This document shows positions 32,452 through 40,779 of a stretch of DNA of 40,779 nucleotides, piece after piece. The stretch is from Treponema sp. (GTDB taxonomy: Bacteria; Spirochaetota; Spirochaetia; Treponematales; Treponemataceae): NCBI GenBank assembly GCA_016297405.1, contig JAEDGP010000011.1, forward strand, positions 1 through 40,779, read 5' to 3'. A model generated the notes under the pieces. The model did not search any database. It was not told the origin of the DNA and worked only from the letters and a program-made list of their open reading frames with translations. Position numbers and translations under genes: made by a program. Numbering within the stretch: the stretch's first letter is position 1; the number at the start of each line of letters is the position of its first letter.

Positions 32452-34608
32452 CTACGATGCGTTTTGTGCATTCCACATTCGCCAATACCAGCTTTTTCTG
32501 TTCAAAAGCAGATCATGCTTGCCCCATTCCACAAGACGACCCTTATCGAATACAAAAATCCTGTCGCAATCCTTTATTGTGGAAAGGCGATGAGCAACAA
32601 TGATCATGGTGCACTTGCTTCCAGCCTGGTTCACGGTTTCCATGATTGCTTTTTCTGAAATGCTGTCCAGACTTGCCGTAGCTTCGTCCAAAATTAATAG
32701 GCTTGGATTTCGCAAAAGCACACGGGCCAACGACAAACGCTGCCGCTCTCCACCAGAAAGAGTCGCACCACGCTCTCCCACAATCGTTTCATAACGGTCC
32801 GGCAATCTTTCAATAAATGAGTCTGCCTGTGCGGCCTGGGCAGCGGCTTTCATTTGCTCAAAGCCATAACCTTCCGAACCCCATAAAATGTTTTCACGAA
32901 TTGTTCCAGAAAAAAGCAGCACTTCCTGGGGAACATACCCGATGCAAGAACGGAATGCTTTTGTGTCCATATCCTCAAGATTCACCCCATCCACGGTTAT
33001 GCTGCCCTTTTCCGGCTTATAGAATTTCATCAAAAGCTTTGTCATTGTTGTTTTTCCAGAGCCGGAAGTTCCCACAAAGGCAACCTTCTCACCAGGATTG
33101 ATTTTCAGGTTTATATTGGAAATTGCAGCACCTCTTGTCCCATAGGAGAAACTCAGGTCCTTTACCGTTATCCGACCCTTTATTGCTTCAGGTTTCACAA
33201 GTCCTCTTGCTTCTTCCCCGGCCGTTTCTTCGTCCATATCAAGGATTTCGCTTAACCTGTCTGAAGCAATCACCGCTTCCTGCAAAGACTGCTGAAGGGT
33301 CAAAAGCCTGGCCAGCGGGCCAAGAAAATATCCAGAAAGAGTAACGAAAGAAATCAATTGCCCAAGGGACATGGATCCATCCAGAATAAAAAGGCTTCCG
33401 ATCCAGTAAAGGGCCAAAGTTCCCACTGATGAAACCAGGTGCTGCAATGCACCTTGCGTATTAGCCATGGTTCCAAGGGAAATACTTTTTCGCACGCAGC
33501 CCACAATTTTTTCTTCGGCTCTGGAAAAAGCGGACTGCTCAGAAGACAAAGCTTTTATTGTACCCATGCCGTTAATGCTTTCTACAAGAACGGATTGTTT
33601 TTCCGCTTCCAAAACAGCCTGGGCCCGAATTTTTCTCTGAAATGGTTTTATGAAAAGCCATACAAGAACCGCTGAAATGATTACAGGAATAATTGCCACA
33701 ACCAGAAGCTTTGATCCGAACAAGAAGAGGAAAATTCCTCCAAAAACCAGCATGCATGTATCAATAACCACTGCAAGGCTCGTTGAACTTATCGTATGCC
33801 TGATTATAGCCGTATCTGCAACACGGGAAAGAATCTCTCCGGTCTTTCGCGTAGTGAAGAACTGCATGGGCAGATGCAGAATATGGCGAAAATAATCGCA
33901 TACCAGGCTCAAATCGATTTTATTGCCCATGTAATTCATCAGCTGATTCCTGGCAAAATCTGTGGCTGTCTGAAACAGAATAACCACAAGATATGCCAAA
34001 GAACACAAGGTCAATGTATTGCTCATTTGCGAATAAAGCACATCATCAATCAAAAACCTGAAATAAAAAGCACTCGCTACACCAAGCAGACTCAAGATTA
34101 TGCCGGCCATAAAACACTCCAGCACAGTTTTTTTATATGGAGCCAGAAGATATATGAAACGCTGAAATATTCCTTTGGTTTCCTTCGTTCGCTCAAAACG
34201 ATTTTCAGGCAACACCACAAAAAAGACTCCAGTCCAGATCTTCGCAAAATCTTCAGGTGAAACAAGACTAATATCTTCGGCCGGGTCTGCCACAATCAGT
34301 TTTCCATGTTTTTTTCCATACACAACCACATAATGATCTATTACATCTTTATGAACATGGGCAATAAAAGGAACAGGCATTTCTTCCGTAACGACTCTCT
34401 CAACAGTACGCAAAGCCCTGCAGGAAAAACCAAGGGATTGGGCACCTTTCATGATTCCAAGTCCACTTGTTCCCATAGTATCAGTTCCACTTAAATATCT
34501 TATCCGTTGAATGCTGATTTTCTTTCCGTAATATTTTGAAATCGTTGCCAGACATGCCGCACCACAGTCGGTTTCATCATGCTGCTTTACCAAAACAAGT
34601 CTTTTCAT
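32452..34608 (-). CDS. Peptidase-C39 ABC transporter (double-glycine leader processing and export)
   Basis: A 718-aa fused protease-exporter. The N-terminal C39 peptidase has Gln9 and Cys15 (KQHDETDCGAACL), His92 (DHYVVV) and Asp108 (ADPAED), a complete catalytic set that should cut after GG. Six membrane helices follow (about 165-440), then the nucleotide-binding domain with Walker A GTSGSGKTT, signature LSGGERQRLSL, Walker B LLILDEATASLD and H-loop VAHRLST. GAGG is seen before the ATG. The gene lies 52 bp after the peptide gene, which carries a matching GG leader, and shares an operon with HlyD and TolC partners, so the peptide is the obvious substrate. Confidence 0.96.
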   Translation of the reverse strand: MKRLVLVKQHDETDCGAACLATISKYYGKKISIQRIRYLSGTDTMGTSGLGIMKGAQSLGFSCRALRTVERVVTEEMPVPFIAHVHKDVIDHYVVVYGKKHGKLIVADPAEDISLVSPEDFAKIWTGVFFVVLPENRFERTKETKGIFQRFIYLLAPYKKTVLECFMAGIILSLLGVASAFYFRFLIDDVLYSQMSNTLTLCSLAYLVVILFQTATDFARNQLMNYMGNKIDLSLVCDYFRHILHLPMQFFTTRKTGEILSRVADTAIIRHTISSTSLAVVIDTCMLVFGGIFLFLFGSKLLVVAIIPVIISAVLVWLFIKPFQRKIRAQAVLEAEKQSVLVESINGMGTIKALSSEQSAFSRAEEKIVGCVRKSISLGTMANTQGALQHLVSSVGTLALYWIGSLFILDGSMSLGQLISFVTLSGYFLGPLARLLTLQQSLQEAVIASDRLSEILDMDEETAGEEARGLVKPEAIKGRITVKDLSFSYGTRGAAISNINLKINPGEKVAFVGTSGSGKTTMTKLLMKFYKPEKGSITVDGVNLEDMDTKAFRSCIGYVPQEVLLFSGTIRENILWGSEGYGFEQMKAAAQAAQADSFIERLPDRYETIVGERGATLSGGERQRLSLARVLLRNPSLLILDEATASLDSISEKAIMETVNQAGSKCTMIIVAHRLSTIKDCDRIFVFDKGRLVEWGKHDLLLNRKSWYWRMWNAQNAS

Positions 34609-34660
34609 AAAACCTCAATAACTAAAAAAACATCTCTAAAAATCGTAATTTTTTACAAGA

Positions 34661-35038
34661 TTACATAACTCTTTTCATTGAAGAAATCGAAGGGAAAGAA
34701 TCTTTACTTCCGACAGCAGGGTAGATCCATTTGATAAGTTGTGGCTGCTGCTGCGAATAGCTGCTTGCGCAATTAACGGCATAACTTTTGGTTGCCGAAC
34801 TTGGTGTACCTTTTACAGTTACTGTGGCAAGGTTACAGTGCCCCCCACCAGATCCACTGGAACTTGAACTGTACCCGCGTGAAACTGTGACACTAGCACC
34901 AGATGAACCACCAAATGAACAACTTGAATGGGAATTACCTGATGATGAACCGCCTCCAGACGAACCGCTGTAACCGCCGTTTACCTTAAGCAGCTGCGAA
35001 AAATCCAGTTCCTTGAACTGATTAAGCAATGATTTCAT
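34661..35038 (-). CDS. Double-glycine-leader Ser/Gly-rich secreted peptide (likely exported product)
   Basis: A 125-residue precursor of no family I recognise. The leader MKSLLNQFKELDFSQLLKVNGG fits C39 processing, with cleavage expected after Gly22. The 103-residue product has 31 Ser and 15 Gly, Cys at 40, 68 and 90, two His (37, 67), and a less repetitive C-terminal part with a hydrophobic segment LIKWIYPAV and basic end MKRVM. There is no membrane helix. Strong AAAGGAGG precedes the ATG, which lies inside the end of the glycosyltransferase gene (17-bp overlap). Probable bacteriocin-like, adhesive or signalling peptide; Ser-rich stretches could be glycosylated. No lantibiotic-type modification enzyme is nearby. 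Confidence 0.8.
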   Translation of the reverse strand: MKSLLNQFKELDFSQLLKVNGGYSGSSGGGSSSGNSHSSCSFGGSSGASVTVSRGYSSSSSGSGGGHCNLATVTVKGTPSSATKSYAVNCASSYSQQQPQLIKWIYPAVGSKDSFPSISSMKRVM

Positions 35039-36806
35039 TTACTACCTCCTTTGTCTGGTAAAAATGATTATAAATTACCGCTCCATACGGAACGATTTTT
35101 TCCATATTTATAAGGCCAGCCAGAATTTTGCGGTTGGCACAATCGTTTTCGTTCTGATTTTCAGAGATTTCATCCAGATGGCGAACACATTCCCAGTCGG
35201 AACTGTTCATCAAATGCCAGTCTTCTTCCCCATCCATCTGATATGTTTGCCAGGAATGTGGCTGGCCGATGTAATACAAAACGATTACATTTTTCTTTCC
35301 TGCACGCTGCATTTCCATCAAAGATCCACACGGATCCACAACAGATTCCCAGGCGCCGCAGCATATAACCACATCGAATTCCCCGTCATCAAAGGGCAGG
35401 CATTCAGGCCGCACCGTAATTCCCATCTTTCCTTCGTTCAGCACAGAAAACACCTGAACATTTTCTGGAACATCTTCAGGATCTGGAGCATACACTCCGC
35501 TTAGCACAAGAATCTTTGCATCCTGACCATAGGTTTCTTTCACAGAGCGAACGGCCATCATCGCGGCCTGACGTTCTGTTTCCGCACAATAGATTTTCTC
35601 TACATCATTGCTTCTGTTGTATTTTTCCAGAACAGAACGTTCCTCAATTCGATATGCGGAACAAAGCTGAGACACTCTTCCTTTGGCCATCTGATTGTAA
35701 ATATATAGATGAGACTGAACGCAACGCTCCCAAGTCCAGTTTCTGGCAGTGCGAACCGCATTGTCCCTAAGAAGCTTCAAACTATCAAAATCCTCTACAG
35801 CTCTAAGAAGAACTTTGGCAATTCCTTCACCATCATTTGGAATTTCAAGACAGTTCCAGTCAGGAACGGCATACATATCCATTCCAAGGCCTACAGGCAA
35901 AAGCACAAGACAACCTGATGCCATAGCCTCAAGTCCCGTAAATCCAAATGGTTCATATCGACTTGGCATAACCACAATATCCGCATCGGCATAGGCCTGA
36001 TACAATTCTGCACCTTTCAAAAAAGCGATATTGTCAAAAAGACTTGGATCCACAATATCATCCAGTTCGCCACGGCCATAAAGGGAATATTCAATGTTGT
36101 GTTTTTCTTTAAAGTTTTTGCCCAAAACATTTACTGCATATATGAAATCGTTCAGACCTTTCTGCACATTTTCAAAGCGGCCAAAATAAGAGACCCGAAG
36201 CTTTCCGCCCTTTCGACCACCTTTTTTACAGCATTTTTCAATTCCAGCTTTCATGAAATTCTCCAATTTTAAACCCAGCGGCAATACCACAGGAACACAC
36301 ATGCCACCTGCAAGCTTCAATGCACTTTTTGCCGCAAAATCCGAATAGGCCGCAACCAGCGTTGAATGTTCCAATGCGCAACGCTCAACCTTAACTTCCT
36401 GAAAATAAATGTCGTCAAGACAACAGCTGGAAATCAAATCCGTGTAAATCAAATGAGAAGAATAAAGAACATTTTTGTCAAATCTAAATGGAAGATAAGT
36501 CTGCCGGTCATTGCAATGAATCACATCAGGCCTGAATTCACGAATCAGAGGCTCAAGCTGAGCTCTGAACGAAGCCGCCACTTCAAGAATCCTTGCATCC
36601 TGCGCAAAAGCATCAAAAACCATGGAAGGACGCAAAACCAAATCAACAGTTTCATCAGGCAAAGGTGGTTCTTCATCCCGAAGATGAAAATAAACGCATT
36701 TTACCTGTGCAAACTTCCGCAGTTCCCTTACAAATTCCCTGGTAAAAGTTCCAAGCCCACCAAATAAATCCGCAGGGTGCTCAGAAGTAACAAACAAAAC
36801 TTTCAT
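35022..36806 (-). CDS. GT-B glycosyltransferase fused to a methyltransferase-like domain
   Basis: Residues 1-380 form a GT4-type glycosyltransferase: N-terminal FVTSEHPADLFGGLGTF, DVIHCND, SYFGRFENVQKGL and the C-terminal E-x7-E nucleotide-sugar site YEPFGFTGLEAMASG (Glu285, Glu293). Residues about 429-594 look like a Rossmann methyltransferase-type domain (KILVLSGVYAP, LPFDDGEFDVVICCGAWESV), but the Gly-rich SAM loop is poorly conserved, so it may not be active. There is no signal peptide or membrane helix; it is cytoplasmic. First gene of the export operon and overlaps the peptide gene, so it probably modifies the peptide before export. A surface-polysaccharide role remains possible. GGAG supports the start. 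Confidence 0.82.
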   Translation of the reverse strand: MKVLFVTSEHPADLFGGLGTFTREFVRELRKFAQVKCVYFHLRDEEPPLPDETVDLVLRPSMVFDAFAQDARILEVAASFRAQLEPLIREFRPDVIHCNDRQTYLPFRFDKNVLYSSHLIYTDLISSCCLDDIYFQEVKVERCALEHSTLVAAYSDFAAKSALKLAGGMCVPVVLPLGLKLENFMKAGIEKCCKKGGRKGGKLRVSYFGRFENVQKGLNDFIYAVNVLGKNFKEKHNIEYSLYGRGELDDIVDPSLFDNIAFLKGAELYQAYADADIVVMPSRYEPFGFTGLEAMASGCLVLLPVGLGMDMYAVPDWNCLEIPNDGEGIAKVLLRAVEDFDSLKLLRDNAVRTARNWTWERCVQSHLYIYNQMAKGRVSQLCSAYRIEERSVLEKYNRSNDVEKIYCAETERQAAMMAVRSVKETYGQDAKILVLSGVYAPDPEDVPENVQVFSVLNEGKMGITVRPECLPFDDGEFDVVICCGAWESVVDPCGSLMEMQRAGKKNVIVLYYIGQPHSWQTYQMDGEEDWHLMNSSDWECVRHLDEISENQNENDCANRKILAGLINMEKIVPYGAVIYNHFYQTKEVVNEIIA

Positions 36807-36822
36807 AAATTTTCTCCAATCC

Positions 36823-36842
36823 TACGCAGGCAAAGCCCCGTA
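36823..36842 (-). promoter_or_regulatory. Small leader hairpin next to the export operon Shine-Dalgarno
   Basis: TACG (36823-36826) and CGTA (36839-36842) flank GGC/GCC around an AAA loop. It lies a few bases before the GGAG of the glycosyltransferase gene. A TATAAA box at 36870-36875 (minus strand) would start a leader of about 57 nt containing this hairpin; no good -35 accompanies it. Confidence 0.3.
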
Positions 36843-36920
36843 AGCTACCCACCGTTTTTTTCCCCACTATTTATATCGCGGCGAAATTGCAAAAACGGCA
36901 AAACTTGGAGAATAAAAACA

Positions 36921-36977
36921 AAAAAAACGGATGAATTGAAACTGAATCAAATCCAATTTCAAACCATCCGGTTTTTT
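36921..36977 (-). terminator. Terminator after mutS2
   Basis: CGGATG (36928-36933) and CATCCG (36965-36970), extended by A- and T-runs, enclose an inner TTGAAA/TTTCAA pairing. It lies about 70 bp after the mutS2 stop and upstream of the export operon promoter region, isolating the two units. Confidence 0.7.
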
Positions 36978-37050
36978 GCCAATATCAAAATATGTGAGCA
37001 TCCAAAAACGGCAGACTTTTAAAAATCAATAAAACGGTAACTAAAGCAGC

Positions 37051-39576
37051 TTATCTCAAAGAAACATATGTCTTTCCTGTTCCACCGTCTTCTGGCATTG
37101 CGAACCTGAAATCCCGAACAACACTGCAATTTGAAAGATAGTCCTGCACGAACTGCTGCAGCACGCCATTTCCCTTTCCGTGGATAACGGAAAATTCCTT
37201 AAAATCATGCAGCAGGCACAAATCAATCTGGTGTTCCAGCTCACGCATTGCTTCTTCCACCCTCATGCCCATAAGCCTAAGTTCAAATGCAGGGCGCTCC
37301 CTGTGGCCGCTGGATGAGAGCTGCATATCCACAGTATAGCTTGCGGCAGCATAAGAAATCCCATTGTCAGCTTCATTTTTTGAAACCAGTTCCAGATCGC
37401 TTTGCTTCATGACCATAGTTATGCTGCCAACCTGAACAGACCATTTGCCTTTTCCAGCGGCCCCCACAATTACACCAGCTCTCTTTCCGCTTCCAGCAAG
37501 AACATTTGCACCCTTTTCAAAAACAAGGGGAAGCCGCAATTCGCCTTTGGAAAGTGCATTTACCCCAGCATCATTTAGACCGTTCGTTCCATAGCTTTGG
37601 GCCTGAGCCAATGCATCGGAAAGCTTAAGCTTTTTCTTTGTTTTTTTGTGGGAAATGCGAATCTTCGAAACCTTTTCCTTTTCAATGGCAATAGCCGCTT
37701 CCTCAGCTTCCAGAATCTTTTCCTGGGATTCAACAGATTGGGACAAGTCAGAAAGAAATTGCTTTACACCTAAAGTCTTTTCCCGGGTTACTTCACCTTC
37801 TTTTAGAATTCGAACCAGATTCTCTAGTTTTTTGCGGCTTTCACTTAAGAATTCCTGGCTTTCCCGCTGAATCCCCATTTTAAGCTCATGTTCCTTTTCT
37901 TTCAGGGCAACGCTTCGAACCTCAATTTCCTGCATTTTTTCAAAAAGACGATTTTCCTCTTCCTGAATCTTAATGGAAATCTTATCAAGCTCAGAGTGTT
38001 TTTTCGTAAGCCCGCGAATAAGAGAAGAAACATCAGCTTTCTCGCTCACAATGTATTCTTTTGCCTTGGAAACAATAAATGACGGAAGCCCCGAACGCTT
38101 TGCAATATCAAGGGCATGGCTTTCTCCAGGCACTCCCATCAAAAGTCTGTAAGTTGGACTTAATGTATCGCTGTTGAATTCAACAGATGCATTGATACAT
38201 TCAGGATGGGTATAGCCGTAGTTTTTTATCACCCCCTGATGGGTAGTTATCAAAACGAAAGCCTTCTTTTCTATCAGATGATCCAAAACCGCCATTGAAA
38301 TGGCAGCGCCTTCCTGAGGATCAGTTCCGCTTCCAAGTTCATCCAAAAGCACAAGGCTATCCTGATTCACATTGCGAACAGCCCTGGCAATATTTTTCAT
38401 GTGGCCGCTGAACGTAGAAAGGCTTTCGTCCATGCTCTGTTCGTCACCAATATCCGCAAAAACCCCGGTAAAAATTGGAAGCCTTGTGCCTTCAGCTGCA
38501 GGAACCGGGAATCCCGCCTGATTCAACATAGAAAAAAGCGCAATTGTCTTAAGGGTAACGGTTTTGCCGCCAGTATTAGGCCCGGTAATAATCAGAATAC
38601 GCTTTCCGTCCATAAAATGCACATCGATTGGAACAGCCTTATCCCCAAGAAGCGGATGACGGGCCTTATTCAGCCACAGGGGTTCATTATCGCAAGGCAA
38701 CGCAAAAACACAATCTTTTGCCTTTCCCCAGGCCGCAGCAGCATAAGTGCAATCAAGCTTCTCCATAACTTTCAGGCACAAAATAAAATCATGACTGAAA
38801 GGCAAAAGGGATGCGGCAAGCTTCATCATTATTCTGCGAGTTTCCAGATCCAGTTCGAATTCAGCCTGAATCAATTCATTAGAACAAAGAACAGCTTCTT
38901 CCGGCTCAATATAGGAAGTCTGCCCGGTTCCAGACATTTCGTGAATGATGCCGGGAATGGAATTGCGCCTGGATGTCTTTACCGCAAGCACCTGACGGCC
39001 GCCTCTCAAAACTGGCACCGTTGATTCCAGAATATCGCCATATTTTGCATCACTTGTAAATTTGTGCATAATCTGACGAATCTTGTTATTTAAATTAGAA
39101 ATCCGTTCACGAATGGCGCGAATCTCTGGTAAATCACGCAAAGTTCCATCAGGAGCAATAATGCGGCCTATCTGCGCTGCGCACTCAGTAATATCAGGCA
39201 TGGAACGACAAAGTTCGCAAAGTCCAGTAAGGCCAAGCTCCTTTTCCCCAGACTCAAGACCTGATTTTACTTTGAAAATAGAATTACAAAATTGCAAAAG
39301 CCAATAAGCCTGTTCAACAGTAATGCAGGAACCGCTTACACCTACAGCTTTTATTACAGGAAAAACCCTTGGCCAACCGGTCAATACAGCAGGCCTTGTA
39401 GTATTCAAAAGAACAAGCCATTCCCGGCTTAAATTCTTTCGCTCTTCAATAATTTTTTCATCACTAAAAGGCTCGATACGCAAAAAAGTATCTCTTCCCT
39501 CTTCGCTTACACAAAATCCGGCAATCTCTTCCCGAATCCTATAAAAATCAAGTTCAGTTAAAGTTTTTTTATCCAT
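37051..39576 (-). CDS. mutS2: MutS2 family protein with C-terminal Smr domain
   Basis: MutS2 acts on branched DNA and, in some bacteria, on stalled or collided ribosomes; it is not a mismatch repair protein. 841 aa, slightly longer than the usual 780. The core starts LTELDFYRIREEIAGFC, the ATPase has Walker A GPNTGGKTVTLKT and Walker B LVLLDELGSGTDPQEGAAI, a long coiled coil follows (about 520-650), and the C-terminal Smr nuclease domain contains LRLMGMRVEEAMRELE and HGKGNGVL (in place of the common HGKGTG). No Shine-Dalgarno; the ATG lies 24 bp after the rsgA stop, so coupled translation is possible. Confidence 0.96.
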   Translation of the reverse strand: MDKKTLTELDFYRIREEIAGFCVSEEGRDTFLRIEPFSDEKIIEERKNLSREWLVLLNTTRPAVLTGWPRVFPVIKAVGVSGSCITVEQAYWLLQFCNSIFKVKSGLESGEKELGLTGLCELCRSMPDITECAAQIGRIIAPDGTLRDLPEIRAIRERISNLNNKIRQIMHKFTSDAKYGDILESTVPVLRGGRQVLAVKTSRRNSIPGIIHEMSGTGQTSYIEPEEAVLCSNELIQAEFELDLETRRIMMKLAASLLPFSHDFILCLKVMEKLDCTYAAAAWGKAKDCVFALPCDNEPLWLNKARHPLLGDKAVPIDVHFMDGKRILIITGPNTGGKTVTLKTIALFSMLNQAGFPVPAAEGTRLPIFTGVFADIGDEQSMDESLSTFSGHMKNIARAVRNVNQDSLVLLDELGSGTDPQEGAAISMAVLDHLIEKKAFVLITTHQGVIKNYGYTHPECINASVEFNSDTLSPTYRLLMGVPGESHALDIAKRSGLPSFIVSKAKEYIVSEKADVSSLIRGLTKKHSELDKISIKIQEEENRLFEKMQEIEVRSVALKEKEHELKMGIQRESQEFLSESRKKLENLVRILKEGEVTREKTLGVKQFLSDLSQSVESQEKILEAEEAAIAIEKEKVSKIRISHKKTKKKLKLSDALAQAQSYGTNGLNDAGVNALSKGELRLPLVFEKGANVLAGSGKRAGVIVGAAGKGKWSVQVGSITMVMKQSDLELVSKNEADNGISYAAASYTVDMQLSSSGHRERPAFELRLMGMRVEEAMRELEHQIDLCLLHDFKEFSVIHGKGNGVLQQFVQDYLSNCSVVRDFRFAMPEDGGTGKTYVSLR

Positions 39577-39600
39577 AATAAATAAGCAAAAACAGAAAAA

Positions 39601-40560
39601 TCAGTCGTCCCAAGTCTTGTTTTTGATCTGATCGCTGATTCTGCGCCAGCTTTCGTAGCGCTCCTCAGAAATAACTCCAGCATGTACCGCTTCCAGGATT
39701 TTGCATCCTGGCTCAGAAATATGCGTACAGCTCATGCCAAAAGAACATTTTCCCACAAGCGGCTTAAATTCCCTAAAATACAGGGCCAGATCTTCGGCCT
39801 GAATATCATGAGTCATAAAACGTCTGATTCCAGGAGTATCTATGACGGAAGCAATGCGTCCTTTTACGCCACCAGTAAGAGCCGTATTCAATTCAATGCG
39901 ATTAAGAGTTCCCTTTGTGGTTGTATGATTGCCACGACCATATTTTTTGGAAAGACTGCCGGTTTTTAAAACACAAGTATCATCCAGAACATTCACAAGA
40001 CTTGATTTTCCAACTCCAGACTGGCCCACAAAAGCGCTCAAATGATTTTCCAAAAGCTGGGCAAACTCTTCGATTCCTTCGCCGGTTTTTGCGGAAATGC
40101 GCATCACCTGATATCCAAGTTCTTCCCATATTGAAAGCTGGTTTTCCACATCCGGATCTTCATCAGCCAAATCATACTTATTGCAGACAATAACAGGAGT
40201 AAGTCCAAGCATTTCCGCCTGCGCCAGCTCCCGGTCAATAAATCTAGGCCTGAAAGGCGGTTCACAAGGCGTAGTAACCAGAATCATGTAATCCACATTA
40301 GCAGCCAGAAGCTGAGGACAGCGCCCCTTCACGTTCCAGCGAACAAATTCATTTTTTCTTGGAACAAGGGCTGTAATCTGCCCCTTATCCTCATCAATGG
40401 AATCAGCCTCTATCTCAACAATATCACCGGGAGCCAAAGGATTATAATATTCCTTTTCAGACTTCAAAACTTTTCCCTTAATCGAACAAGAGCGTATCAC
40501 GCCATCGTCACATTCAACTTCAAAAACGTTGTTAGTTCCAGCTAAAACAGTACCTTGCAT
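39601..40560 (-). CDS. rsgA: Ribosome small-subunit-dependent GTPase RsgA
   Basis: Circularly permuted GTPase that matures the 30S subunit. I chose the ATG at 40560 (319 aa, MQGTVLAG) because AAGGGAT precedes it and RsgA proteins start with an OB-fold; the upstream 27-codon extension is unlike the family. Order of motifs is G4 NKYD, G5 SAKTGEG, G1 GQSGVGKSS, G2 region HTTT, G3 DTPGIR, which is the circular permutation. The C-terminal zinc site is CSFGMSCTHISEPGC. mutS2 follows directly on the same strand. Confidence 0.95.
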   Translation of the reverse strand: MQGTVLAGTNNVFEVECDDGVIRSCSIKGKVLKSEKEYYNPLAPGDIVEIEADSIDEDKGQITALVPRKNEFVRWNVKGRCPQLLAANVDYMILVTTPCEPPFRPRFIDRELAQAEMLGLTPVIVCNKYDLADEDPDVENQLSIWEELGYQVMRISAKTGEGIEEFAQLLENHLSAFVGQSGVGKSSLVNVLDDTCVLKTGSLSKKYGRGNHTTTKGTLNRIELNTALTGGVKGRIASVIDTPGIRRFMTHDIQAEDLALYFREFKPLVGKCSFGMSCTHISEPGCKILEAVHAGVISEERYESWRRISDQIKNKTWDD

Positions 40561-40731
40561 ATATTTTTGATTATCCCTTGAATTCCACAAAAAAGCAAGT
40601 TTCCCCCACCAGCAAAAACACCGCTTTTGCGCAATGTTCATTCGCTATGTGCATGCATAGGTGGGTGCTTTACCCTCCGCAGATACACCTGAGTGAAGAA
40701 AGCAGTGGCAGAGCTTCTTGATGAATCGGAT

Positions 40732-40779
40732 GGGGCTGTCCAATAAGTTTGCATTACGGTGGTTGAGCTTGTCGAAACC
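40732..40779. repeat. Palindromic intergenic repeat, copy 4 (cut by window end)
   Basis: GGGGCTGTCC followed by TTTGCATTACGGTGGTTGAG and CTTGTCGAAACC. The inner part matches the right arm of copy 3 (7455-7484) in reverse complement and the left arm of copy 2. The GGGGCTGTCC end matches the ends of copies 1 and 3. The rest of the element lies beyond the window. Confidence 0.65.

Noticed and set aside
34661..36806. Lantibiotic or other classical RiPP cluster
   Set aside because: No LanB/C/M, YcaO or radical-SAM modification gene is present; only a glycosyltransferase fusion accompanies the peptide.
36820..36860. c-di-GMP-I (GEMM) riboswitch in the export operon leader, because GGTGGGTAG and GCTTTGCC resemble parts of it
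   Set aside because: The two conserved stems, receptor and order of motifs are missing; only a small hairpin can be supported.
40630..40720. Cobalamin riboswitch, because GCCACTG occurs on the minus strand upstream of rsgA
   Set aside because: The B12 box and the other conserved cobalamin motifs are absent, and rsgA is not a cobalamin-linked gene.
40642..40779. An open frame on the minus strand running in from the window end and stopping at a TAG near 40647
   Set aside because: It passes through the repeat element and gives a translation with no recognisable domain.

Overview
The window looks like a chromosomal segment of a spirochaete, most likely a gut- or rumen-type Treponema. This is inferred from gene content (LPP20/LpoB-type lipoproteins, HD-GYP protein, AsnA, ThrH, FHA/kinase genes, type I secretion), from AT-rich intergenic DNA and from protein style. 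No rRNA or tRNA gene is visible to fix the species. I support 33 protein-coding genes. I see no CRISPR array, no intact insertion sequence and no tRNA.

Layout. 1-8016 (minus strand): dnaK and grpE, an HD-GYP phosphodiesterase, a pseudouridine synthase, an unrecognised barrel-like protein, asnA and apt, interrupted by three copies of a palindromic intergenic repeat. 8056-12692 (minus): thiC, tsaD, an outer-membrane protein with a POTRA-like domain, and tyrA, running on into apt. 12798-15014 (minus): a divergent polysaccharide deacetylase and an RpoS-sized sigma factor gene preceded by a textbook sigma-54 promoter. 15419-17477: thrH, an ArsR regulator and a secreted esterase. 17474-22543 (minus): lon and a three-gene LPP20/LpoB cell-envelope operon. 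22675-26989 (plus): FHA protein, PPP-type phosphatase, Ser/Thr kinase, then an EamA transporter. 26910-29623 (minus): a metallophosphoesterase and argG. 29754-36806 (minus): a compact five-gene export operon. 37051-40560 (minus): mutS2 and rsgA.

The most distinctive locus is 29754-36806. It encodes a GT-B glycosyltransferase fused to a methyltransferase-like domain, a 125-residue Ser/Gly-rich peptide with a double-glycine leader whose start codon lies inside the glycosyltransferase gene, a C39-peptidase ABC transporter, an HlyD adaptor and a TolC-like channel. I infer a secreted, probably glycosylated peptide made and exported by a dedicated type I system.

Two regulatory signals stand out. 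The sigma factor gene has a full-consensus -24/-12 sigma-54 promoter with palindromic TACCAT sites about 190-255 bp upstream, recalling the RpoN-to-RpoS cascade of Borrelia. Nine genes also have a promoter whose predicted start site falls within a few bases of the start codon and lack a useful Shine-Dalgarno sequence in the transcript, which suggests frequent leaderless transcription. Genes with normal leaders (grpE, dnaK, thrH, thiC, argG and the export operon) carry a recognisable Shine-Dalgarno.
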